A stretch of 64,000 nucleotides of DNA, taken from assembly GCA_958009085.1 (NCBI GenBank), contig OY253676.1, positions 982,116 through 1,046,115 on the forward strand, read 5' to 3'. The position numbers were made by a program, and so were the translations under genes. The DNA is from Protoeuglena noctilucae (Eukaryota; Chlorophyta; Pedinophyceae; Marsupiomonadales; Marsupiomonadaceae). A model generated the notes under the pieces. It saw only the letters and a list, made by a program, of their open reading frames with translations. It was not told the origin of the DNA and made no database searches. Shown piece after piece: positions 27,131-38,400 of the stretch; the stretch's first letter is position 1, and each line of letters opens with the position of its first letter.

Positions 27131-29210
27131 CTACCCCCGCTTGGCACCCCCTGCCGTGCGTTGCCTGGCCCGCCCCTCCCCGTCCCCCACCGCCCCCTCC
27201 AGCCATGGCCTGCACCACTCCTCCGTCGCGCGCCACAGCCGGGCGGCGTTGTCGTCGTCCGCGCAGAAGGCACTGATGGCCCCGGACACGCTGGCCGGCC
27301 GGGAGAAGAGTTCCCACTGCGTGACCCACAGGGGGGGGTGAGGTGCAAGGGGGCGTAAACCAGGCATTGCATCTTCGGGGACAAGCAAGCCAGATGCTGC
27401 ACGGCAAGTCGGAAGAGCACGAGCAACACTACTTAGCAAGGTAAGGCATCTCCACTGCTACCCTTGACAGGGCCCATCAAGGCAAGGCATCTCCACTGCC
27501 CATCCCTGTCACTCTGCACCCCCGCACCCCCAGCCTCACCATGCTCTTGGGCGCCGGCTGCGGCGGCAGGTGGATGCGGAGGTCCTCGAAGACGAAGCTG
27601 CCCGTCAGCGGCGACAGTTCTGGGGCCAGGCAGCAGTAGACGGGGGGGGGCGGCGCCACGCTGGGGGGACTTGAAGCCGGTGAACCGCAGGAGGAGCACG
27701 TCGAGGAGTCTGGGAGAAGGAATGAGTGAGTGGGTGAGTGGGTGGGTGAGCTGATATTGACACTGTGAATCGCAGGAGGGGCAGGTCGAGGAGTCTGAGA
27801 GAGATATGAAGATATGAGGAAGTAAGAACACGGCATGCTGAATCACTGCGATGGTACTGCTACTGATCCCAACCAGTGAACCCAGTCAGCATTGCGTGCA
27901 TATGCCTCGGTGCTTCTTGTCAAGAGAGGTCCCTAGTCACCTGAGGAGTGGCCACAGCAGGAATCGGATGCGGTTGTAGGTGGCGATGCCCCCGGGCAGC
28001 CCATCACGCTGAATCTCCGTGACAATACGGCCGGGGTGGAGGCTGTACACACCAATGCCGAGGGGCTGCGGGGGAGGGGGGGCTGGGGGTGGGGGCTGGG
28101 TGCGAGGATGGCAGTGGTCCTATGCTGGCAACTGCTCACGTGAGCGCAGGCACTGTGACAGGTGAGCGCAGGAACTGTGGTCCGCATCGCATGCACCCGC
28201 ACCGCCCATGGATGTCATCCCACACCCCTGCAGGGTCCCCGTAACTCGCCTGCCAGTTGCGGCTCAGTTGCCTGGCGAACATGACGTTGGCCGCCTTGGA
28301 CTTGGCGTAGTGCCAGTGCACGCCCATGCCACCCCCGTAGCGCTCGGGGTGCTTCTGAGAGCGACAGAGACCAAGAGAGAGAGGTGCGCATGTACGGAAC
28401 ATACATGCTGACCTTGTCTTTTCTTTCTGTGAGACGATGTGAGAGTGCATCTCTTACAAAGAGACGCCCACAGTCGCACCGATACCTCACACCACTGCAA
28501 GTGAATGTTTCACAAATAGCCATCCATATTTCGCACGCACTCCCACCTCGAACCAGGGATCTTCAAGAAACGCCTCGTCGGGGAAGGACATGGCCTGGGC
28601 CTCACTGGCCACCACCACCACGCGCACACGGCCGAACCGCGCGGCACCGGGGGGGGCGTGCGGGGGGGGCGTGCGCACGGCAGACTCCAGCAGCGGACGC
28701 AGCCTCGCAGCCATGATGAAGTGCGCCAAGTGGTTGACGGCGAAGGTGCGCTCGAAGCCCTGCGCGGTGTGCTGCAGCGCGCTCGCAGCTGCGCGGCAGA
28801 GGCGGAGCTGTGGATCTGAAACATAGAGCCACCGATGCGATCGTCATTTGTAAAGCTACCCGCATCGCTCAGCCTCACCCGTGCCGGCATTCAGCACCAA
28901 CAGATCGATGCGCTTCTCTTCGCGGCACACGTCCTCGCAAAAGCGCGCCACCGCGTCCATATCGGATTGGTCGAGGGGGTAGAAACGGACCTCTCGGCCC
29001 TCCTTCTCCAGCGCATCGCGGATCGAGGCCCCCGCGGCGCTGTTGCGACCGGTGAAGACCACCCGCGCGCCCGCCCCGGCCAGCGCCCGCACCACCTCCA
29101 CGCCGATGCCGCTCGTCCCTCCCGTCACCACCGCCACCCAGCCCCGGAGATCCGCCTGGTAGAACCGCACCACATCCTCCGCGGTGCTCTTCCGCGTCAA
29201 GCACGCCATG
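27131..29210 (-). CDS. Diverged short-chain dehydrogenase with a one-base frame break
   Basis: SDR family oxidoreductase, distinct from the tandem pair. Exon 1 starts MACLTRKSTAEDVVRFYQ and carries the cofactor motif TGGTSGIG and an NAG motif (LVLNAGTG). Later exons give FAVNHLAHF, a VVVASEA strand, the catalytic YAKSK (YxxxK), YSLHPGRIVTEI and a C-terminal PVYCCLAPEL strand. The last exon (27131-about 27318) ends ARLWRATEEW. The exon at about 27540-27711 is in one frame up to FKSPQRGAA, then needs a -1 base shift at the nine-G run 27642-27650 to read PVYCCLAPELSPLTG, the form expected in this family. It is therefore either a sequence error or a recently broken gene. The intron before this exon holds a duplicated acceptor. 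Confidence 0.82.
27682..27803 (-). repeat. Tandem copy of an acceptor plus exon start (third SDR)
   Basis: The acceptor and first ~25 coding bases at 27682-27720 recur upstream, inside the intron, at 27767-27803 with a handful of changes. Both copies keep the AG. Confidence 0.85.
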
Positions 29211-29589
29211 ACTGATGCACCCACGCGATGTCGTCGCACGCCGGGACCAGCGCCGTTGCGCGGAGACGGATCGTTAAACGGTGGACGCCATCTGGGACCC
29301 GGATGATGTTGGACGGGGCCAGAAACCCACACTCTTGCAACGTGGGTCCTGCTCCCTGAAGTTATCAGGCGACGCGTGGCCTGCGGAGAGTCCGGTGCAA
29401 ACACATGAAAAAGCGGTGGCTTCCATCACCCATTTGCGCGCGCGGACCCCCAGCAGCTGCCTCTTGCTTGCACGCGGACCTTTGCTGTGCCACCTGTAGC
29501 TGACCCAGGCAAACGACGCTCTCCCACCCGGCGCGGCAGCGCGGTGACGCCGTCCGCTTCGTCGGCCAGAAGCGGGCCAGGTGCTGGTC
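29211..29589. promoter_or_regulatory. Divergent promoter region, third SDR / FOR20
   Basis: This is 379 bp between two start codons facing away from each other, the shortest shared upstream region in the window. No specific motif was recognised. Confidence 0.4.
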
Positions 29590-30284
29590 ATGATCTTGGC
29601 CGACCCCGGCGAGCCCACCGTGGCCGAGTTCAAAAGCGTCATCAAGCGGACACTGCAGGAGTGCGGCGCGCTGGACCGGGCGAGGGGATTGATTCGGGTG
29701 AGAGCTGCGTTCGGTCGATGCAGCGTCATGTATGGACCTCGGTGGGTGATAGAAAGCACTGCTTTGTTCGCACATGCAGGCGGAACTTTACAAGGCGATT
29801 CGCGATGAGACCTTGACCTCGCCACCGCACCTGTCCAACGAGAACCTGGCGAGTGCGCACGCCGTCCTGACCATCGGACTGCGGGATATGCGCGCCACGC
29901 TGCTCAAGTTTGCCACGTCCCAACAAATCCCCGGGCCCACGCAGATGATCAACGAGCTCATCCGGGAGTACCTCGATTTCAATGGATACCGCGACACGAT
30001 GAGCGTGATGCTCCCGGAGACGGGCCAGCCCGTGGTGCCCGCGTTCTCGCGCTCCTTCCTCGCCCGGCGCCTGCACCTCCCGGAGACCCCGGAGACGCGA
30101 CGGGTGCGTGCAGCTGCAATCATTGATTCATAATAAAGCCGCGTGCTGTGATTTGACTGCTAGTGGACCTCACTTGGGTGTGCTGCAGGTCCCGCTGCTG
30201 TACGTGATGCTGGAGCTGGCGCTCGAGGCTGCGGTGCCGGGCTTGGAGGAGTCGGAAGGCGAGAGACGGCTGCGCGTGCTATGA
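29590..30284 (+). CDS. CEP20: FOR20/CEP20-like centrosomal LisH protein
   Basis: Small centriolar-satellite/basal-body protein needed for ciliogenesis in animals and ciliates. Three exons (29590-29697, 29780-30103, 30189-30284), all phase 0, give about 175 residues. The N-terminus (PTVAEFKSVIKRTLQECGAL) and ENLASAH region match the TOF helix of FOP/FOR20. The LisH motif follows, with INELIREYLDFNGYRDT and an MLPETGQPVVP continuation. The tail PLLYVMLELAL matches the conserved C-terminal helix. I chose the ATG at 29590 because it directly precedes the conserved domain. Human FOR20 is also about 174 residues. It diverges from the SDR gene and converges on TFIIA gamma. Confidence 0.93.
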
Positions 30285-30591
30285 CCTGTGTGCAGCGTGC
30301 GCCATACCACGCGCTTGCTGCCATCGCTTTCAGTACGCCCCCCCGTAAGCCCTCGCCCCTTTGCATCGCGCTCCCAGGAGATTCGGGCAGCGTGGAGGAC
30401 AGCGCACCGACCCTGCGCGAGGCGATGAACCGTGCCAGGGCGCGGGCCCACGCTTTAACCAGCGGGGAACCCAGGCAGCCATCAGGACGGGACAAGGGCT
30501 GAGAAGTCGACCGCTGCAGAGTTGCACCCCGTTTACTCGCAAACATGCAGCAGGAGATAAGAGCGCTGTTATCCTGCACCAACCACACCCC
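30285..30591. other. Convergent 3' gap, FOR20 / TFIIA gamma
   Basis: 307 bp between two stop codons. It must hold both 3' ends; no other feature is seen. Confidence 0.5.
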
Positions 30592-31347
30592 CTACTCGGC
30601 TGCCTGGGCCCCCCTCGCCTCCCCCTTGGGCTGCTTCTTGCGCCGCTTCTTCTCCTTCACCATCTCGTCCATATACGACATGCACCTCTGCGTGTGAAGA
30701 GGTAAAACAAAACATGAGCTAGGTAGCAAGTGCCTTGCAGTCCCGTGAACACGTGTGTGTTGAGCAGGCCCGACTCGATCCGCGTACCTCAGACGTGAGT
30801 TCCACCAGGGGCTTCTTGGGCTGCATGCCCAGCTGAGCCACCACCTCGCGGAGCCGGAACTCCCATTTGGATTCCGATCCGTTGAAGTCCACGAGCCTCC
30901 CTTGCAAATTGCACTGCAGCAATGGGAGTGGGCGTGGGTGCTGCGTGAGTGCAGCCCGTGCACCACCAGGCGCGGCCCAGCGTCACTTGATATCCTCACG
31001 TTAACCTTGACGTCCCTCGCCACCAAGGCGCAGAAGGTCTCGTCGAACTGCTCCAAGATCTTGTTGCAAAGGTCCTCGCTGACCTTCTGCTGATCCTGCA
31101 GTCACGAAGGGGATCCGCAGATACTCGGAGTGTCGTGGCAGCCATAGAGGCTATGAAAAAGCATCGGCCAAACGCGCAAGCGCGGAGCCGCGGCGCGGTG
31201 CCAAGCGAAGCACGCAAAAGGGTTCACAGGAGCGCGTCCAAGCCCCCAGACGAGCGCATATCGCACCTGCATCTTCAACAAGACGATTTGAAGCGCCTCC
31301 CCCGCGACCGAACCCCGGTACATGTCGGTGATCGGCAAGTCCGCCAT
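30592..31347 (-). CDS. GTF2A2: Transcription factor IIA gamma (small) subunit
   Basis: TFIIA gamma pairs with TFIIA alpha/beta to stabilise TBP on promoters for Pol II. Four phase-0 exons join to MADLPITDMYRGSVAGEAL, then QQKVSEDLCNKILEQFD, ALVARDVKVN and a beta-barrel half, LQGRLVDFNGSESKWEFRL. The MYR-S start, the ILxQFD helix and the KV-N...G-L beta start match the family in order and spacing. The C-terminus (RCMSYMDEMVKEKKRRKKQ) is about 20 residues longer than usual and strongly basic. The ATG at 31347 directly follows a CGCAG, so an upstream leader exon is possible. The assignment rests on pattern recognition of a short, divergent family. Confidence 0.82.
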
Positions 31348-32491
31348 CTGCGCGGGCACTGGCGTCCACCTGGTTTGCTGCGCGAGCTCTGTCCTGACAG
31401 CGCAATCAGGTCTCTAGACGTAAGCTTTGAGCCATGATGTATATCGCAACCGCATGGGCAGGCCCATCCATGGCCGAGTGGAGTGGGTGCAGCAAGTGAG
31501 AAATCGCGGCGAGCTCGCACCTTCCCCCAACTGCCACCCGCTGCCCAGCGCGGGCAAGAGGTCTGCAATGCTTAGTCCAGAGCCCCCTTACACAGCAGCC
31601 GCGGCAGCAATTGTAGATACGAGGAGAGGGCGGCGTACAAGCTTCTGAGCAGGCAAATGGAAAGGCAGGGCTCTCGCTGACAAGAATGAGTGCGCGTGAA
31701 GCAAAAGTGTGATTTGAGATCGTCAAACAGCACGGCGATGGCCTCATCGGGCGTGTCGGATCCTGCACATCGTCGGTGCGTCAGGGCGTCCACCTCAGAC
31801 CTGACCTCTGATGCCGTTGGGTGAGCTCCTCGGCGAGCAGCATTTGCATGTTGGATCCACGGAGATCTCGTGGTGACTGCGCTGTGGCGGCTGGGTCCCC
31901 AACCGCGTCGTGGGAGGGGCTGCGGACACCCGCGCATGTGCTGACGTACCCGCGCGCGAGTACCGATAGGACCGGACTTTGGCCGCTGTCGACGGTGTGC
32001 TTGTGCATCGTGCGACTGTGCGGACCCGTTGTCTCCGTCCGAGGTCCCGCAGGCCTCGCGTTTGCCTGAGTCCCTGCCAGCATCTATCAAGGCAGGTGGG
32101 ATGCGCGACAGGCGGCCCTTTGCAAAGCAGAGAGACAGCGTTGCATACCTTCAAGCCTTGTACTATTGCGGCGAGCCCTAGGGCGTCGTGCGCTTAGCGC
32201 GGTCCGATAGAAGCCGACTGTCCGCGCGACATCGGTCAAGGGCCCCCGCGCACCAGCTCCCGCGAAGCTTGTGCCCCTTCTCTTAATTCTGCGCGCGTCC
32301 TCCGTTCCACTTGTGCGATGCTGAGGCGGGCTGCGGTGCCAAAGATGCACAGCCTCGCCTTGCAAAGCACGGATGCGACCTCCCCACCTGCAGGGCCCGG
32401 CGCGCGGCGTCTTAGCCCCTCGCGCGCCCGCCCGTCCACTCCGCGGCACACCCGCATAAAAAGACGCGTCTCGGCGCCCGCGACGGTCGCC
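31348..32491. other. 1.14-kb divergent region between TFIIA gamma and the second coiled-coil gene
   Basis: Holds two promoters and leaders. Minus-strand segments at about 31690-31780 (reading DTPDEAIAVLFDDLKSHFC) and 31820-31890 (reading NMQMLLAEELTQRHQR) look protein-like. They join only by a 45-nt intron with a poor donor, so I do not call a gene. Otherwise nothing is recognised. Confidence 0.4.
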
Positions 32492-35400
32492 ATGAGCCTC
32501 GCCCTGCAGTCGTCCGGATCCGCATCCGACCAGCCCCAGGCGAGCACCGCGCGGTTGCCGATGCGGTCGTCGCCACCTGCGTTTTCGCTCACCATTGCCT
32601 CTTTTCGTCTTCCCGCAGCGCACCTATGCTCAGACGAACGACCCCGTGGCCGGGGTGCGGCGCCCCAGCTTCACCCAGCGCCGCCCCTCGGGCGCGTCTT
32701 CGGATTCCCTCTCTCAGCCAGCCGTGGAGCGCCGCGAGTCGGGGGCTCTCGGTTCCGCGCGGGACGTCCCGGCGCCGCTGGTGGATGCGCGGGGGGATGG
32801 GAGCCAGGGCGACGGGGGCGCGTTGGGTGGGGGTGGCGGTTCGGGAGGGGTGGGGGTGTCAGCAACAGCGGCAGCGGTGGGGGATGGGAGCGGAGTGAGA
32901 GATGCGCAGATGGGAATGGAGGACCGCGTGGGGAAGGGGGAGGGCGCGGGGGATGCATCGGATGCGCACGTGCGCGCGGGGAAGGCGGCTAAGGATGGGC
33001 CAGCTGGGCCGGGTGCTGAGGTGGTGCGTGGCGCATGCATGGGGTGCATTGGCAATAAACATGCAGATCTCTCGCAGCCTTGCTCGGCGCTGGGTGGCCA
33101 TGCAGGTCCTCCTTGCTGCCCCCCTCCCTCCCTCGCCCCCTCATCTCCGGCAGTAGTAATCATTTCATTACCACCTCTCCCCCGCACCCTCGTCTGCGCC
33201 AGTAGCAATCATTCCATTACCACCTCTCCCTCCCCCGCAGCCGCACCTCTCCTCGGGTCCCCCTTCCTCCTTTGACTCAGCCGCGCCCCTCCCCAACCAC
33301 CCCCATCATCACCCCCACCATTCTAGTTATGCGTTGCGGGATGACCCCGTGTCAGAGCCCACCAGTTTCGAGCGCCGCATCGTCGATGCCTGGGACCCCG
33401 ACGCGGAACCGAGGCCGGCCATGCCGACGCACCCCATGGTGAGTACGGGCTGAGGGTACTTGAATGATGACAGTGAGCAGGCGCATTCAGAGCATCGTGC
33501 AGTCGTGGACGACGATTGCTCGTATTACTCACTAGCAGTGACGGCACTGCTAGCCAAGCACATCGCACCCGCACACATACCGCATCCCCACTGCTAACCC
33601 TCCCCCTCACCCTCACTCTCCCCGCAGACACTGAAGGAGGCCCTGTCTCACATCCGCAAGCAGCGCGTGGGCCAGGTGCTGGGGCGTGAAACCCCCCCCC
33701 TCCCCCGACACGGACGGCCCAGTCGTGTTGGCATCGATGCGACGCGCCATGTGGCACCGGCACGGCAAGACGGCCAGCCGCAAGCAGCTGCAGCTGATGG
33801 AGAGACAGCCGGGGATGCGCAAGAGGGGGGACGTGGAGGGGAGGGGCAGGGGGGAACAGGTGGGGGTGGAGTGGGAAGGTATCATGTCACACTGTGTTAA
33901 CTCACAATGCTGGCCTGGTGCCTCATTGGAAGATTTAAATGCACCGGAATGCACTGCGCCTCTCACTTACTCCACTCACCCCACTATCTCCCCATCCCTC
34001 CTCTCCCAGTCCCACACCCTGGACGCCCTCTACCCCCGCGCCTCGTCTGACGGCCGACTGGCACCACTGCCAGAAACGGGGGTGGATGCGGATGTGGGGG
34101 ATGCCCTGCGGCCGTCCACTTCGCTCCCCCGCTACATGCGGCCGTTGCAGAGGGGGGCCAGGCCACTCACGGCGCCGGGCATCGAGGTGAGGGGCTTTGA
34201 GGGAGTGGGGCTGTTGTGCGGTGATGGGTATTGCATGGTGAGGCTGCTTCATAGCACCATGACAGACCTGTGACTGTCAACGTCTGACTCATTCGTGCCA
34301 TGCTGTGCACTTTGTCCACCCATCATACCCCATCCACATGCGCTGTCTCACCTCCTCTTTCCCCTCTCTATCAACGCAGGACGCCATGCACCTCGCCTCC
34401 ACGCAACCCAAAGGCGCCCTCCTCGCCACCCTCCCCGCCCCCCGCCCCGCCCTGCACCCCCCCGCCACCCTCCCCGCCCCCGCCCACCGCTCCCCCGACC
34501 CCCGCACCCGCCCCCGCACCCGCGCTCACCCTGTCGAGGGCACAGTGGACGGTCTGCAGAGCGCGGCCAGCTCTTTGTTAGATCACCCGCTGTTCCAGGG
34601 ACCCAACAGCGGCGCCCAGCCCCGGCGCACCGCCACCGCCCCCCGCCGCCATCGCCCGCCATCAGATGGGGAGGGTATGGGGTCGGACCAGCCCCGCCGC
34701 ATGGTGGTGGCTCGCATCAAGAAGCAGACGAATACGATCGCTCAGGACGAGGCTCTCTGGCACAGCAAGGGGATGCTGAGGGCGCGGGAGGATTTGAAAC
34801 ACGAGGCGGACGCGGTTGTGAGGGTGACGAGTAGTAGGGGTGGAGGTTGTCCAACAGGCATACATCAACCACAGTCCATGCACACCTTAACCATCCTCAT
34901 CCCCCCCCCCCCTTCCCAGGCCGTGGCGTGCAAGGTGCACGACTTGGCCCGCGAGCGTGACTTGCGCAGTACGTCCCGGCAGCACTTGGAGGCGATGCTA
35001 GAAGAGACGAGGCAAAAGCTGATGACGCAGACGGCCATGATGGAGCACAACATGCAGGTGATGGGGGGTATGTGACAGTGCATGGTTATATGTGACAGTG
35101 GATGGCCATGATGGAGCACAACATGCAGGTGATGGGGTGGGAGGGTACATGGTTTGATGGAGCACAACTTCTTACAGGTAAGGGATATGTGTGAGTGATG
35201 GTTATGGTGGAACACGAGATGCAACTTGCCTTCTCTCCCACTGCCCAACTCCTGCCTTCTCACTTATCTCATTATCACCATCCAACCCATCTCCCGCGGT
35301 GCTCCCTCTCAGGAGTACCGCTCCGGCCTGGACCTCAAAGCCCAGCTGTCGGCAGAGCTGGAGGACATCCGCGTGAGGGAGACACACGAGCTGCAGGTGC

Positions 35401-38400
35401 ATTCAGTCGCCACTCTTGTTATCACCACCTCTGCCATCAATGCCGTGCTTGCCATCACCATCACCACCCTTGCCATCCCCACCCTTCCTGCGCTGGGCCT
35501 GGGTAAGGGTAACTAAACACTTACCGCCGCCTCTCTCTCCCGTTATGCACAGTACCTGCGACCCACGCTGGAGCACCTGCTGTTGCGCAACAAGGATGAC
35601 AACGAGCAAATCTACGCAGCGTTGGAGCTAGCCAGAGAAACACAGGGCATGTGGGAACAAGACGTAAAAGCAGCAGAGGGGGAGTTGGTGTTTGCGGAGG
35701 AAGCGAGGATGCAAGCGATGAGGCGACTGTATGACGCGATCGATGCGTTGCAGCTGCAGAGGGCCCAGCAGAAAGCGGAACTGGCATCAAGGGAGGCGGT
35801 GCTGGGGGGGGTGGAGGGCATACGCAGGCAGGTGGATGCGTGGCTGGGGAGTGCGGGTGGGGGTGGCAGTGGGAGCGGTGGCCATGCGAGTGGCAGTGGT
35901 GGGAATGCAAATGGGAATGGGATGGCGAGTGCGGGACTGGGCCCGCTCGCCGCTCCCACCCTCGCCAGCCCCACGGCGGCGGGCAGCGGTCGCGTGCGTG
36001 ACAGGGAGCGTGGGGGGATGAGGGGTGGCAGCGATGCGGTGTCAAGGGATGAGGAGGGGGAGGGGAGCCGGGCATCCAGCCGAGCGGTGAGGGGCGGGGG
36101 TGGGGGGTTGAAGAATGCATGTGATATTGGTTATTAACACAATATTGGCTATGGATACATGCATTGATCAGTAGATAGGTATGGGGAGTGTAAACGCACT
36201 GCCGGTCCGGTCCATGCCTACCACTGCCCCTGCCCTGCCTGGCACAAAGACCGTCACCATATGTTCAACATTTAAATTTCAAATGTCCATACGTACACCT
36301 CCCCTCCCCCTTCAGGAGGACTCCGGCCTGGCCACCGACCCCTCGCGCCCCCCCCGCTCCCGCCTGGAGAAGTCCTCCGTCCCAAGACACCCAGCACCAC
36401 CGCGTTTGCAAGTCGTCGATTCAAATGCGCTGGAGCAGCTGCCGCAGGACCAGCTCATGGAGGCCTACCTGGGGCCGGGGGGGGCGGCGTTCGCGGCGTT
36501 CCTGGACTCGCTCAAGGTGAGTGATGATGGGTGGGGGTGTATGATAGGAGTAGATGTGATGGCATTTCTGGACTCGCTCAGGGTGAGAGATGGGGAGATG
36601 GGTGGGGGTGTTTGAGTGGCATGGGTGTGATGAAGGGTGAGTAACTGGAATGATTGTAACAGTGTAATCCCTCACCCCACCCACCTCTCCTCTCCCTCCA
36701 TATCACATCGCCCACACCCCCCTCACCACCAAACCCTCCCTTACCACCCACCCCACCCCCTCTCCACCCCCAGGTTCGCCATGGCCTGGAGTCTGCCGAT
36801 GACATGCTCACCCACCTATGGATGGGACCCAGAAAAGTCAAAGAGCAGAGAGCGGCAGTGGAGGCACTGGCGGAGGCGGTGGCGGCAAGGGAAGCGAGAG
36901 TGGCTGCGATGTTGGGGGAGCTGCAGAGCGTGCGGGCGGGGCTGGTGGGGGCGGGGAGGGGGGCGGGGGCGAGGGATGCGGAGGAGTGGGAGGGGAGGCT
37001 GCAGAGGGCCACGGACAGGTGAGGATGATGTGGTGGTGGGGATATTGGTTATGGGAGGTATGGGTGGGTGACAATGGGGGAGTGGGAGTAACAGGGAAGC
37101 TGCAGAGGGCCACGGACAGGTGAGGAGAGGGGTGATTAGTTACTAACTAAGGGCATGGGGTGTGCGGCATGACGCTGCTAGCAGTACTCTGCAACTCTCT
37201 ACCCATCCACCATCATCCCTCCCACTCTAATGTCCCCCCCAGGCTGGTCGAGTCCCAGCGCCGCTGCACCCGCGTGACGCTGCGGCTGGCGGAGGTGCTG
37301 CACGGAATCGAACACCTATCGGATTTAACAAGAGCATTCCACCCCAACGCGCCGCCTGTCAGGGTGAGGAGGAGGGGTTTGCATGATGTGGCGCACATGC
37401 AACACCAATCAAAGGTATAGAGAGAGTGATGCGTGGCGTGACTGCACACTGCACTGCCCTGGTCACTCTCCATCACCCATGCCACACCCCCTCTGCAACT
37501 CCCTCTCCCGCATACCTTAAGCACACTCACACACCCAAACCACCACCTCCCCCCACTCTCCTCGCAGCCCCCACCCCCCCGCGCCTCCCAGCCTCCCGCC
37601 CGCAACCCCAGCCGCGGCTCCCTGCGCCAGAGCTCGTCCCGCCGACTCATGGAGTCATCCGATGGCAGCGCCAACACTACCACGCGCATGCGACGGCCCA
37701 CCGATGGGGGCATGGGCGTGAATGTGGGTATGGGTGCCAATGCCACCCCCCGCATAGCAGAGGAGGAGGGGGGCATCACTGCGCCGCCTTCTGCGGCTGG
37801 CGAGGCGCTGAGCGGTGCGCTGGGCAGGGACCGCGCGGCGAGGGTGGTGGGGGAGCTGGATGAGGCGGTGTCGCGGCTGCAGGCGTTTGCGGGGGCGTTC
37901 GTGGAGGCGGCGGCTATACAGAGGCAGAGGTGAGTTGGGGGGGGGGGAGGGGGAGATGGTTGATATGTTGCATGGGTGTGACTCACTCACGGCTGCGGTG
38001 CTGTGTATATTTCTGGGGATGCGAGGGGTTCGGATCGCCTGTGTGCTGTCCAGGGTTAGGGTTAGGGTTAGTTAACGGTGGGTTAGTTAACCCACCGTCG
38101 CTGCGCTGCACTGTGTCTGCTTGTCGTTGCACTGTCAGTGCTTGCTTGCCGTGCGGTCTCTCTCTCATCCATCATCCCGATTTCACATTTCATCATGCTC
38201 TTCATCTCCCTTCCCCTTCCCCCCCAGGGGCATGGACAGTGCGGGGTCGGATGTGGCGGCACTGCTGAGGCTGCCGTCCGACGCGGCTGCGGGGAAGGAG
38301 GTGAGGGGGAGGGGTAGCCGTGTTGTACTTACTAGGGCTGAAGAGGGAGGATGGGAGAGAGAGGGGTGTAAGGTAGCACTGGGGTGCATGTCGCATCCAC

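Noticed and set aside
31690-31890. Minus-strand protein-like segments (LFDDLKSHFC; QMLLAEELTQRHQ)
   Set aside because: They would need a 45-nt intron with a poor donor to join, and no start or end could be placed.
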